From assembly GCA_024704765.1 (NCBI GenBank), contig JAKMXF010000297.1, positions 299,848 through 363,847 of the forward strand: DNA of 64,000 nucleotides. Reading direction: 5' to 3'. The translations under genes and the position numbers were made by a program. How positions within the stretch are numbered: position 1 is the stretch's first letter; the number at the start of each line of letters is the position of its first letter. Below the pieces are notes generated by a model. That model saw only the letters and a program-made list of their open reading frames with translations, was not told the DNA's origin and ran no database searches. This document shows positions 10,335 through 21,069 of this stretch, piece after piece. This DNA comes from Oopsacas minuta (lineage: Eukaryota; Porifera; Hexactinellida; Lyssacinosida; Leucopsacidae).

Positions 10335-13300
10335 ATGCCCAAGAAGCATAGCCATTATAGAGAGAGAAACTCTTCTCGCTCTCGCTCCAAATCTCCCTTA
10401 AGTTCCCATTATAAGACTAAACGAAGTAAGAGAAGGAGTAGGAGTCGTTCTAGATCAGATTCCATTAGTCCAGCCAGGTAATATTCAGATTATTGTATAC
10501 TTATTAGCGAATAATACACACTATTCACTATTGTCTACGTATTTTATATCTAGAGATAGAGATAGAAAAGAAAAGAAGTATTCATCACGAAGACGATCTC
10601 CAGAAAAATCATCATCTAAATATTCTGACAAATATTGTCCCACTTGTAAGAATCCCATTTCAATAGCTAGGTAGGTTGTATAATCATTTATTACTAGCAT
10701 AAGAATTATATTTTTTTCGTTATATCCTCTTATAAACATTTCAACACTTTATCCACGTCGTCATTATGCCATATACCATTGCCTTCTCTTTATAAAGCCT
10801 ACCATCAGATGTATCCGATGTATAGTAGTATAGTGGAGTCTCCCAAAAACGGACACTCCGAGAAGCGGACAACCCCCTACAACGAACAAACCTCGTGACA
10901 CGGATTGAATTTGCCAAGCATGTAATACTTAAGCAGTCTCCGAGGAGCGGACAACTCCGAATTCCGAACAACGGATAGGGAACTGGCCCCGAATGGTGTG
11001 TTTTAATGCAAAATTATCTCCCAAGAAAGAACAACCAGAAACTGCAACCAATAATTTCATAGATATCACAAAATTTACATAATAATATGAGTGCTATACA
11101 AGTCCCATGTCTTTCAACTCTTTCAACAATTCTTTTAGCTTGTCAATGTAAACTTTGGGTCCATAAAGGCGGTACACACATGGGATTTCTAGTCTGTAAC
11201 CTGCTCCTCTGTTTTCTTTCTCTCCCGTAACCTCAGCAAATCCTTTATTTACTTCTCTTCTCAAGAATTGTGAAAGTCGAGGATGTTTTGAAGTAGCTAT
11301 GAGCATTGGCACCACAATAGATACTGTGTAGCTAGTCTGCAAGTGTCAACCAGTAGACAAAGTTATCTTCCTGACTTATTTCCGCACCCATTATACTATA
11401 TCTAGAGTATAAAGCAATGTCAATATGCTTACATTACTCATCAAGTCATCACTCAATATTATATTAATTCTTGTCACAGTATAATAAACTTGTGACTTCT
11501 CTCGTAACTATTCAACTTTAATACATGTAAAACTGCATTCAAAATGGTACATATTAGGTGTTTTTATAAAAAGATGGACCAGCCTCCGAGAAGCGGACAA
11601 TTCTCTACAACGGAAATAAGCCATGTCACCAACGTGTCCGTTATTCGGAGACTCCACTGTATATGATAGAGACGCATGCATTAGTCAGAATTTTGGTGTT
11701 GTCACTGGCCAGAATAGTTTTAGTACTGTTCAGACTGTTTTCAGAAGTTTATAAGTCGAAAACCCTAAATGATATAACAAAACTCACCGATTTATAGAAT
11801 ATACCCGATTTCCCACACCCTTATAGTATATTTTGATATGATATCTACAATGATTATAGCATAGTCATCAATAATGCCATATATGGTAATTGATTGCGTC
11901 ATTATCATAGGACGTAGTACATATCATTTCAAAATGCACTATAAGGGTATGAGAAATTCAGTATATACTATAAATAGACAATAGTGAGTTTTGTTACTTC
12001 ATTGAGGGTTTTCGCCTTTTAAATGGATGTTGCCAAATTATTACCATCCATGGTCACTATTATAACTCAAGATTAACTTTATGACAAATATTTATGTTTT
12101 ACGAAAGAAGCTATACATCATTTCCTACATTAATTTTGAAATCCTTTTCATTACGAATGTAACACTTCGTTTTACCAATTCCGCACCCAGAGCCGGATTA
12201 GCACTCGATGGGGCCCTAAGCCAAGTATACTATGAGGCCCTCTCTATAATTCCTGCTCAGAATAGCAAGCATTTCAAAGAAGCTCACACCTCACTTCCTG
12301 GCCTCGCTTAATATAAACTGAAAGCCTATATGTAACTGACGAATACCATTTATTAAGCATCATGTATTATAAATTTAGAAAAGAATACTATAAGTCTATA
12401 ATCACTGCCTTGTCATTCAATTAAGATTGATTTTTGTGGCGTTCGCATTCAAAATGACTACACTTTGTGGGCAAACAACAAATGCAGTGTGGGGACTGAG
12501 ACTGGCTATACCAAGCTATTTTTTCGTCGAATTGGTGAGGGCCGTGAGGCCCTAAGCCATGGCTTATTTGGCTTATAGGGTAATCCGGCCCTGGCCGCAC
12601 CAAAAACGAGATTTTACCATTTTGACATCATAAAATCACATTTTTCTCGGCAGTATTCGGTTAATATTCTACATCTCATCAAAGATTGGGCCGTCTTCAC
12701 CTAATAATAGTTACTGAGCAAAGAAATTGGCACATTTTGATAATTTTTTGCGTATTCTACATATCTGTAATACATTTACTTGGGCATAAAAGTACTGTTT
12801 GTGGGATATGAAACAATTCTGTATACTAATATAATAATTACCCTACACTACTATATCCCTGGCACACCTGATGATCGGCCTTATGTAGAGAGGCTATGAA
12901 TATACATATAGGGTGTCCAGCAGGCTCTGGCATCCCCTTGAGCCCTCCTGCCCCCGGGTTCCACCTCCCTTCCTTTAACATTGATAGTGTGGTGTAGGAT
13001 AACAGCGGAGCAGGAAGCTAAGCTAATCGAGGAAGAAACGAAGCGACGAATAGAATCCATCTTATCAGAGAGAGTGAGCTCACAGTTAGAGCTAAGGAAA
13101 GATGAGATTGAAGAGGAAGTACAGCGTCGTGTAGAAGAAGCAAAACGTGTTATGGAACAAACTATGATAGAGGAATTAGAACGTAGGAAGAGATTACAAC
13201 ATGATGAAGAGATCAGGAGACAGGTACGACATGACACACAGTTAATAATATTATAGAATAAATATATTTTATTTTTGGTTAACCTAATATATTAATTGAC

Positions 13301-15475
13301 TTTTGAGAACTTTCGGTGAATTGAATACATTAAATATACACTCTAGTTCGTATTTGTATCTATTGTGGACTCTCGTTAAACACGATTACAGGCTAATCCG
13401 TGCTCCGGATGTGGAGTTAAGCTTATCTAGACTGGCTTGCCTAGCCAGCAAGCCAGGTGTCGTTTGTAATTTGTTTGTATTGGCGAGATATAATATGTGT
13501 CATTGTGTGTGTGTTCAGCTTTTCTAGGCAAGAAATTATTTAATTGATTATACTAATTAATAATTTCCAAAATGAACATATTGCAGTAAATTTATTTACG
13601 ATTATTATGCTTCAACTGCCTAAAGAGAGTAGGTTTACAGATCTCAATCTTGTCAATTGTACTAAAGTTTGAAAGAATATTTGTTTTGATTATTATCTGG
13701 CTTGATGCTATACTACTCTCTTACCTCTCTCACTACAGTTCTGAAGCTTGCGTATAGTGGACTTTTCTATTATGGCCAAACGTAAATACTACATCCAATA
13801 GGAATTTACACATCCGCTCCCTCTACAGACTCTGCTACACCCCATTAATATTCTTTATTTTCATTTAATACTATTTAACAATGCTACTAATTACCAGATT
13901 TAAGATCTTAAACAAATTGGGCATATTATATACACAAATCTAATCTAACTGAACCTGTGCACACCCAAAATTACCTTGGCTGCTTTGGATGATTATACCC
14001 AGAGTAAGGAATCTGCTGTTTCTACATTTCAGTATGAAATTGGTTTCTTTTCAGTGACCAGAGTGTATTGAATTTATCTCGTTATAGTTCTTTACTTGTT
14101 CATTGTATGCTATGATTAATCTTTATATCTTTAGCAAGATGCTAAGATACAAGAAGAGCGGTTACAGAAGATAATGGCTGAGAACCAAGCTAGGATAGAA
14201 GAGGAAACAAAAAGACGTGTAAGACCTTATTCAATATGTATATTAATTTGTATGTAGGGGCGGATCCAGGATGGAGGGAGCTTTGGCCCCCCTTAGCCCC
14301 CTTGGATCCGCCTCCGTATGTGTATTTCCTCCTATAAACAGTCTGCAACAAGTTCAACCTATGTCTCCCAGATTGAAATCACCCGCCATAAATTGTACAA
14401 CAAATGAATTACATAATACTGCTATATACTAAATGCAACTTTTCACACTCTCTAGGCACATACTTAATCAGATATTCTCATGTGAAGTTGTGTATCTCTC
14501 ATCTTATGATCTACGTTTGTGTCTTTAATAATCCAATATTAAAACACTCAAATATCAACCTAACGCATGTAACAGGTTGCTCTATCTATTGCACTAGTTT
14601 ATGGTCAATTGATCCAGCAATTTATGTGGCTGTAAGCTGTTTCCAAGAAATTAAGAACATGTATTCTGAGGAGGGTAAGCAGGGTATATTGATAGCTAAA
14701 ATGAGCAATAATTAATTAGGAAATTAGCCATCTTGTTAATTCAGTTACATTTAAATTTTGAAATATTATGTAGCCATGAGTATAATTAGCACCCTTTGGT
14801 TAAGCGACACTTTGAAATTATATTCACAATTTCTAGGTTAGGAACCCCTATCCTATCCATAGTACATTATTTTTACGATCATCAAGTACGTATCGAATTA
14901 TTTTGCTAACGTACTTGCGAAAAAATACTCATGGTATATCTGGGCCGGGAAAACTCTATCTACGTAAACACAAAGAGAAACGCGTTACCCTTCCATACTT
15001 CCCAGGATTTCTTAGCCAATTTTCCGTCAGCAGTTAAATATAGTAGATGTGGTTAATTAATACAGTCAACTCTCGTTATATCGAAGCTCAAGAGACCGCG
15101 ATAATTACTTCGATATTATATGTTACATTGATGGATGGGACCATTTTTGTACAATTTCAGACTTCGATATATCCGTGTTCGATATAACGAGAGTTGACCG
15201 ATATCATATTCATAATATTTATACATAGAAGAACATATCATTTTTGTTTTGTGCTTTATTCAACTATACATTTTGAGTTATCCAACATTACATGCTAGGA
15301 GGAAGAGCAGTTACGTTTGGTTGAACAACGGAGATTTGAGAATGAACAAAGAATTAAAAGGGAGTTAGCTGAACAAGAAATTTCTTTGAAAACTCAGGAC
15401 ACAATTTTAAACCGTTCCGGGGGAAAGAGACCTAAACTTTCCTTTCAGCTTGGTGCCAAATTGAACTCAAAATAA
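10335..15475 (+). CDS. ARGLU1: ARGLU1-like arginine/glutamate-rich splicing and transcription cofactor, five exons
   Basis: Nuclear protein that in vertebrates modulates splicing and Mediator-dependent transcription. Exons 10335-10477, 10554-10670, 12998-13223, 14135-14218 and 15299-15475 all have GT/AG borders and join in phase to 248 aa. The N-terminus is Arg/Ser-rich (MPKKHSHYRERNSSRSRSKS). The rest is a long Glu/Arg/Lys helix: KLIEEETKRRIESIL and EEVQRRVEEAKRVMEQ match the core of vertebrate ARGLU1 closely, and the C-terminus KRPKLSFQLGAKLNSK matches its conserved RPKLSFSL tail. Exon 2 encodes YCPTCKNPIS, a CxxC pair not present in the vertebrate protein as I know it; it may be an alternative exon, since skipping its 117 nt keeps the frame. 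Introns 2 and 3 carry several transposon remnants. Confidence 0.88.
10831..11662. mobile_element. TIR-bounded element or two nested copies, in ARGLU1 intron 2
   Basis: The left end TAGTGGAGTCTCCCAAAAAC and the right end GGAGACTCCACTGTA are inverted repeats. The motif 'tccgagaagcggacaa' recurs at about 10855 and 11586, and a similar one lies near 10940, so this may be two decayed copies of one family rather than a single 832-bp unit. A coding-like minus-strand frame lies between them. Confidence 0.55.
11094..11342 (-). CDS. Coding-like reading frame of unknown function, possible exon
   Basis: An 82-codon frame whose translation looks protein-like rather than random, for example YRLEIPCVYRLYGPKVYIDK then LKELLKELKDMGLV at the end. 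Just upstream on its strand the sequence reads ...ttgacacttgcag, a good splice acceptor, so this could be a terminal exon starting at about 11339 rather than a whole gene. It sits antisense in ARGLU1 intron 2, between inverted repeats. I do not recognise the family. Confidence 0.3.
   Translation of the reverse strand: MQTSYTVSIVVPMLIATSKHPRLSQFLRREVNKGFAEVTGEKENRGAGYRLEIPCVYRLYGPKVYIDKLKELLKELKDMGLV
12188..12593. mobile_element. hAT-type nonautonomous element, 406 bp
   Basis: Ends CAGAGCCGGATTAGCAC and, in reverse complement on the right, CAGGGCCGGATTACCC. The flanks tccgcacc and gccgcacc form an 8-bp target duplication with one mismatch, the length typical of hAT transposons. GGGCCCTAAGCC is also repeated inverted inside. 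Located in ARGLU1 intron 2. Confidence 0.8.
14257..14315. mobile_element. Very short TIR element (59 bp)
   Basis: GGGGCGGATCCAGGA and, on the right, CTTGGATCCGCCTCC are inverted repeats. The flanks gtatgta and gtatgtg may be a target duplication. It lies at the start of ARGLU1 intron 4. Confidence 0.55.
15061..15202. mobile_element. MITE with CAGTCAACTCTCGTTATATCGA ends
   Basis: The left end CAGTCAACTCTCGTTATATC and the right end GATATAACGAGAGTTGACCG are inverted repeats of more than 20 bp, with TA at the borders. It is the best copy of the family also seen in the P2X intron and decayed near 8.4 kb. Located in the last ARGLU1 intron, about 100 bp before the final exon. Confidence 0.8.
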
Positions 15476-16126
15476 GCTCATATTAATATTTGAAGAGCTA
15501 GGAGTTCAAGTTGGATATCATGGTTAATTAGTGTACATTAATTGTTGTATTTGGTCTTAAATTTATTGACACAATTAGGATATTATAGTGCTGGGATTGT
15601 ACTGGGAGTTACCAAACAATGTATACAACAAATTTCAAACTAGATTAATTGTTTCTCAATACGTTACACGTATTCAGGGTTTCATCCAGCTTCTCAGCAA
15701 CTAAATTCGCGTATTCCTTCTCACGCCGTTGAATGAATTTCACGTTGTTAGACATTTATTAATTATAATGTGTCTGTAGGTATTGTATATGTCTGGGTAT
15801 TACCCTGTATGTGTGTGTACTTTCCAGATTTGGATTGAGTTATTTATAGAGATTATCGGGTTGCATGCATTAAAATCCCTATCCAACCTCTACCGTTAAA
15901 TTTCACTCATGAGATCTATTACTAGACAAATAATATCTATTGAAGTGTTGTTTCAGGTCATTTTAAGGAGCTCCTGCGTTGATTGGATGTGGAACTATCC
16001 TGTATTAGTATTTATACCTGCATGGATAATTCCGTTTAAATCTATTATAGAATCTATTTTAAGAGAAATATATAACTAAGGGTATATTATAACTTAGCTG
16101 AAAGCCAATACGTGCTACAGTCTACA
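15476..16126. other. Intergenic spacer, ARGLU1 3' end to next promoter
   Basis: Must hold the 3' untranslated region of ARGLU1 and the promoter of the next gene. No transposon end or extra gene recognised. Confidence 0.4.
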
Positions 16127-18793
16127 ATGCTTCAGACTGAGACTACACAAGGCTCTGCCTCTGAGCTTAACAAGTCTACACCTAGTATAGATAAACTTCC
16201 TCCCTCAAGAGACACTCAGAGGTCTGATCAACAGGAACCTCACCCTATCCTCACAGCCTCAGATAGAGTGTTAGAGACAAGAGGGAGTAGACTGTCCTCT
16301 GATACTCCATCTGCTATCGGTATGACACGAGTAGTTACCCCTGGATCTGAGGGTGCTATGCCAAGACTCAAAGAGCGGACACGTAGTAGGGCCAGTGGCC
16401 TACCTACTCCGTCTCGTGGGGGCAGGACTCCTAAAGAGGACCCTCTCAATATCCTCATGGACTCTGTCTTCCTAGCAGCTGATAACAATGGAGACGGTAC
16501 ACTAGAGGAGAAAGAATTCTGGCGACTACTACAGTCCCCTCTCCTGAACCTAAAGCTCACCAGTGCTGATGTTAAGAAGCTAAGAGCTAGAGTTAAGTCT
16601 AATCAAGCTGGGAGTGTTAACTATGTGGAATTCCTGCCAATAGCTAGAGACCTGATACGTAGTGTATATCAGGATAGACCTAGATCATCCTCTTCTACCT
16701 GGACTATGCTAGTGAATGCAGAGGGAGTTACAGTTGGATACTTAAATAAGAGTTCTGGAGAGATCAGAGACACACCTCCAGAGGGGATCACATTTGAGGA
16801 TCCTAACTTAATAGAAGATACAATATACGACTTCCTTGAGGTAATGGACTCAGAACAGACCGGTATAATCTCTGAGAATATGTTCCTGGAAAGTATGGAC
16901 ACGATGAAGTCAGGAGCTCTGGGACTGATAATCACTCCAGAAGAGTTGGAAGAGATAAAACAAATATTCCGTCTTAGGAAAGATAAAGTTCCTTACGAGG
17001 ATATTATGCCAGTTCTGCTGGAGCTCATCTGCCGAACTTACCAAGTCAAAGACTCTTCATATCTGAACTGGATCCAGCTTGATAGCCCCCGTGTAGGTAT
17101 GTTTTGGTTCAATAAGCGGACAGGTCGCTCCAAGCGTGTGATGCCTCCAGAGTTCCAGGAGCTACACCAGTGGTTCATGTACCAGCAACAGGAGAGAGCT
17201 CAGGAAATGACATTTGTGCAACAGACTATACACGATCTAGAGGCTGCTAATCAGGAAATACTGGTAGGGAGAGGGATGATAGGTCAGCTGGAGAATCAGG
17301 TAGCTCTACTCAATGAAGAGATGGAGACTGTTATGGTACAACTTGATGAAACAGGTTCTACACTAGATGAGACTACTGCACAGTTACAACACAAAGTTAT
17401 AGAGCTAGAATCTGCAAAGGAGAATTTGTTAATGTCAGAGAAGGAGAGAGACGAGTTGAGAGGGAAGCTACACACTGTACAGCACTACTGTGATGAGATA
17501 GAGAGCTTAAAAACTAATCTGAGTTCTCTGCAATCAGAGGCTCATGACTACTCAAGAGTTGTAGTACAGAGAGAAGGGAATGTATCTGAGTTGAAGAGAG
17601 ATTTGAAAATGACAGGAGATAAATTGAGAGAAGCAGAGAGGAAAATGGAAATACAAGATTCTAGATTGGAGGAGATGGAGACGGATGTCCGTACTCAGCT
17701 TGCTAAAAACCGCGATTTAGAAGAAGAACTGTTGAGAGTCACAGAACTAGAGGATAAACTTAAGACAACAGAAGGACTACTTGAGAAATCTGATAATCAG
17801 CTGGAAGATAAGAACACAGCTCTTGGACATGCTCGTAGAAGTCTACAGCTAGCTAAACAGAAGAACCAGGAGCTGGATGAAGAGTTACAGCATATGTCTG
17901 AGTTAAGAGAGAAGCTACATCATTCTAGATGTGAAATAAACACTCTTAAGAGCTTCTTAGGCTCTAAGACAGCTCTGGTACAAGCTAGAGACAGTGAAAT
18001 AGAACGTAACAATACATTGATAGAGTCCTTACAAGCCAGAGATGATAAGAGAGCCCAAATCCTGTCTGTTGTGTTAGAACGGACATCTCGTATACAACAG
18101 GAACAAAATCAACGAAATCTTATAGAAGCAAAGAGTTTGATAGGTCGTCCTTATTCCGCAGGACGGGAACATGAGAGGACACTATCTGCCCCCAACACCT
18201 TTCCTACCCCTAAGCCCCCTGACAACACAGGAAAGATACAGAATCAGAGATTAGCTAAGAGAATAGCAGCTGAATCAAGGAATAAATCTTTTAAAGGAGT
18301 TCTCCCTCAATTAGACGGTAAGCCTGCTCAGAGGAGAAGATCTAAACCTACATTCTCTCTACCGAATAATAACGAATTACGTTATCTGACTAGAATTGCT
18401 GATGCGTCTATAAAGAAAGATTCTGACCTCTTAAATGTGGCATACTTTGACGATCCACCTCCTCCTAACCTCAAGATAGGAGACCGGGTATTGGTAGACG
18501 CGTCTAAGCCTGGACTGAGTGCTCTTACTCCCAGAGCTATTGCTGGATATGTAAAGTATATTGGAAAAGTAGACAGTACTTATATAGACAACAGGTACTT
18601 CGTTGGAGTTAAGCTAGATGAAGCACTGGGAGACTGTGATGGCACTAGAAGAGGGAAACGATATTTCACATGTCAGCCTCAGCATGGAATCTTGGTACAG
18701 AGTGATAGAGTAATAGCTGTACTGGATAAGAAAACTCTCAAGTATGTGTCTGTGCCTAGTGGAGGTCAGTACGGTCGTGTTGTTTCTTCATAG
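16127..18793 (+). CDS. EF-hand, coiled-coil and CAP-Gly protein, probably microtubule- or axoneme-associated
   Basis: 888 aa, single exon, starting at the first ATG of the frame (MLQTETTQGS). A disordered Ser/Pro/Arg-rich N-terminus precedes an EF-hand whose loop DNNGDGTLEEKE (about residues 119-130) has all calcium-binding positions, then a second degenerate EF-like segment. Two WW-like segments follow, around 190-220 (TWTMLVNAEGVTVGYLNKSS) and 310-346 (SYLNWIQLDS...MFWFNKRTGR). Residues about 350-630 form a long coiled coil, then a basic linker. The C-terminus, about 782-864 (LKIGDRVLVD ... YFVGVKLDE ... QHGILVQSDRV), is a CAP-Gly-type fold, a tubulin C-terminal-tail binder. I cannot name a vertebrate orthologue; the combination is suggestive of ciliary or microtubule-tip proteins, which is inference. 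Confidence 0.8.
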   Translation: MLQTETTQGSASELNKSTPSIDKLPPSRDTQRSDQQEPHPILTASDRVLETRGSRLSSDTPSAIGMTRVVTPGSEGAMPRLKERTRSRASGLPTPSRGGRTPKEDPLNILMDSVFLAADNNGDGTLEEKEFWRLLQSPLLNLKLTSADVKKLRARVKSNQAGSVNYVEFLPIARDLIRSVYQDRPRSSSSTWTMLVNAEGVTVGYLNKSSGEIRDTPPEGITFEDPNLIEDTIYDFLEVMDSEQTGIISENMFLESMDTMKSGALGLIITPEELEEIKQIFRLRKDKVPYEDIMPVLLELICRTYQVKDSSYLNWIQLDSPRVGMFWFNKRTGRSKRVMPPEFQELHQWFMYQQQERAQEMTFVQQTIHDLEAANQEILVGRGMIGQLENQVALLNEEMETVMVQLDETGSTLDETTAQLQHKVIELESAKENLLMSEKERDELRGKLHTVQHYCDEIESLKTNLSSLQSEAHDYSRVVVQREGNVSELKRDLKMTGDKLREAERKMEIQDSRLEEMETDVRTQLAKNRDLEEELLRVTELEDKLKTTEGLLEKSDNQLEDKNTALGHARRSLQLAKQKNQELDEELQHMSELREKLHHSRCEINTLKSFLGSKTALVQARDSEIERNNTLIESLQARDDKRAQILSVVLERTSRIQQEQNQRNLIEAKSLIGRPYSAGREHERTLSAPNTFPTPKPPDNTGKIQNQRLAKRIAAESRNKSFKGVLPQLDGKPAQRRRSKPTFSLPNNNELRYLTRIADASIKKDSDLLNVAYFDDPPPPNLKIGDRVLVDASKPGLSALTPRAIAGYVKYIGKVDSTYIDNRYFVGVKLDEALGDCDGTRRGKRYFTCQPQHGILVQSDRVIAVLDKKTLKYVSVPSGGQYGRVVSS

Positions 18794-19178
18794 AGGACTA
18801 AGGTAACCCAATCTCTTCATTTTTTACTCAAAACTTATTTATTTATTATTATTCTTATTCTTATATATACACTTTTGTAATATATCAGGTCGTGACCAGG
18901 TTTGGGGTGAAGCTGTGCAATAAAAATTTCGTGTACGTAAACAGGTACACAAGTTTGTTAGTTTAAACTTTAAAGTTACACTTTATTGTCGTTCGGATAA
19001 CTTTATCTTTATATCTGAATATTATTGTGAATCGATAATTTTATATTCTCATAATCGGCATTATGTCGTTATTTACAAGTGTATTCACAGGTATTTACGA
19101 TAACTTGTCTGAAAAATTTCATATTGTTATCTCCCTGCTAAATAGCAACACATTAGGTACACACATAACTGAAGATAA
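18794..19178. other. Intergenic spacer
   Basis: 3' untranslated region of the CAP-Gly gene, including an AATAAA at about 18918, then the PRMT1 promoter. Nothing else recognised. Confidence 0.45.
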
Positions 19179-20354
<1,176 letters not shown>

Positions 20355-21069
20355 AAGTAGAGTAATTGTATTAGATTCTAGATAATTCTTAAACAATTTC
20401 AAATTGGCTAGACCCAGTTTAGATGCTGAGTGATAGACACTAGTCTAACCTTCATTTTATTCATGGCTTTCGAGCTCATTATTACTTACATTATTTTGCT
20501 ATTGGCATTACGGGAAGACAGTTTGTGCTCTGTTCTGTGAAATACCATGCTAGAATGGTAAGGATTCATTGAGGATATATACAGAGGAATTACATTAGCA
20601 AATTGCATCTGTCTCAGAGACTATTTTAAGTATTTACTTTGTTTTATTTTAAATAGATGACATGTGTTCTATGTTGGATTTAGTGTGTTAAAAAACGCAG
20701 TTTAACGCGTGCTTTATTCCCGTAAGACTGCATTGCTAGTCTTTGTTCTTCGTATTGAAGTATCATTCCTGAAATGGGTAGTCAAAATACTTTGTCATTG
20801 TTTGCTTCTAAATGCTCCAATTCAAATATTTAGACAATGCACTAATTGGATTGATGAGATAGAAGTCAATTGTTTATGAACATGAGTATTGTTTATTTGC
20901 ATTTCGTACTAATTGCATTCAAAATTGGGGAAACGTAAATAGCTAAAATGCCACTAATCCACAGCATGTCCTATTGTCTTTGTTTTGTATATGAAATCAA
21001 GGTTCTAGTGTAAAGTCTAAAATTACTTAGTTATAATTAATTGTCATAGTTGAGTATCTGTTCTCATAA
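20355..21069. other. Intergenic spacer between PRMT1 and androglobin
   Basis: AT-rich, no open frame or transposon end recognised. It must contain the PRMT1 3' end and the androglobin promoter. Confidence 0.45.

Noticed and set aside
13303-14715. Short frames in the ARGLU1 introns (13303-13527, 14404-14715)
   Set aside because: Composition is random-like with clustered Ile/Tyr/Cys from AT-rich DNA, and there are no splice or start signals.
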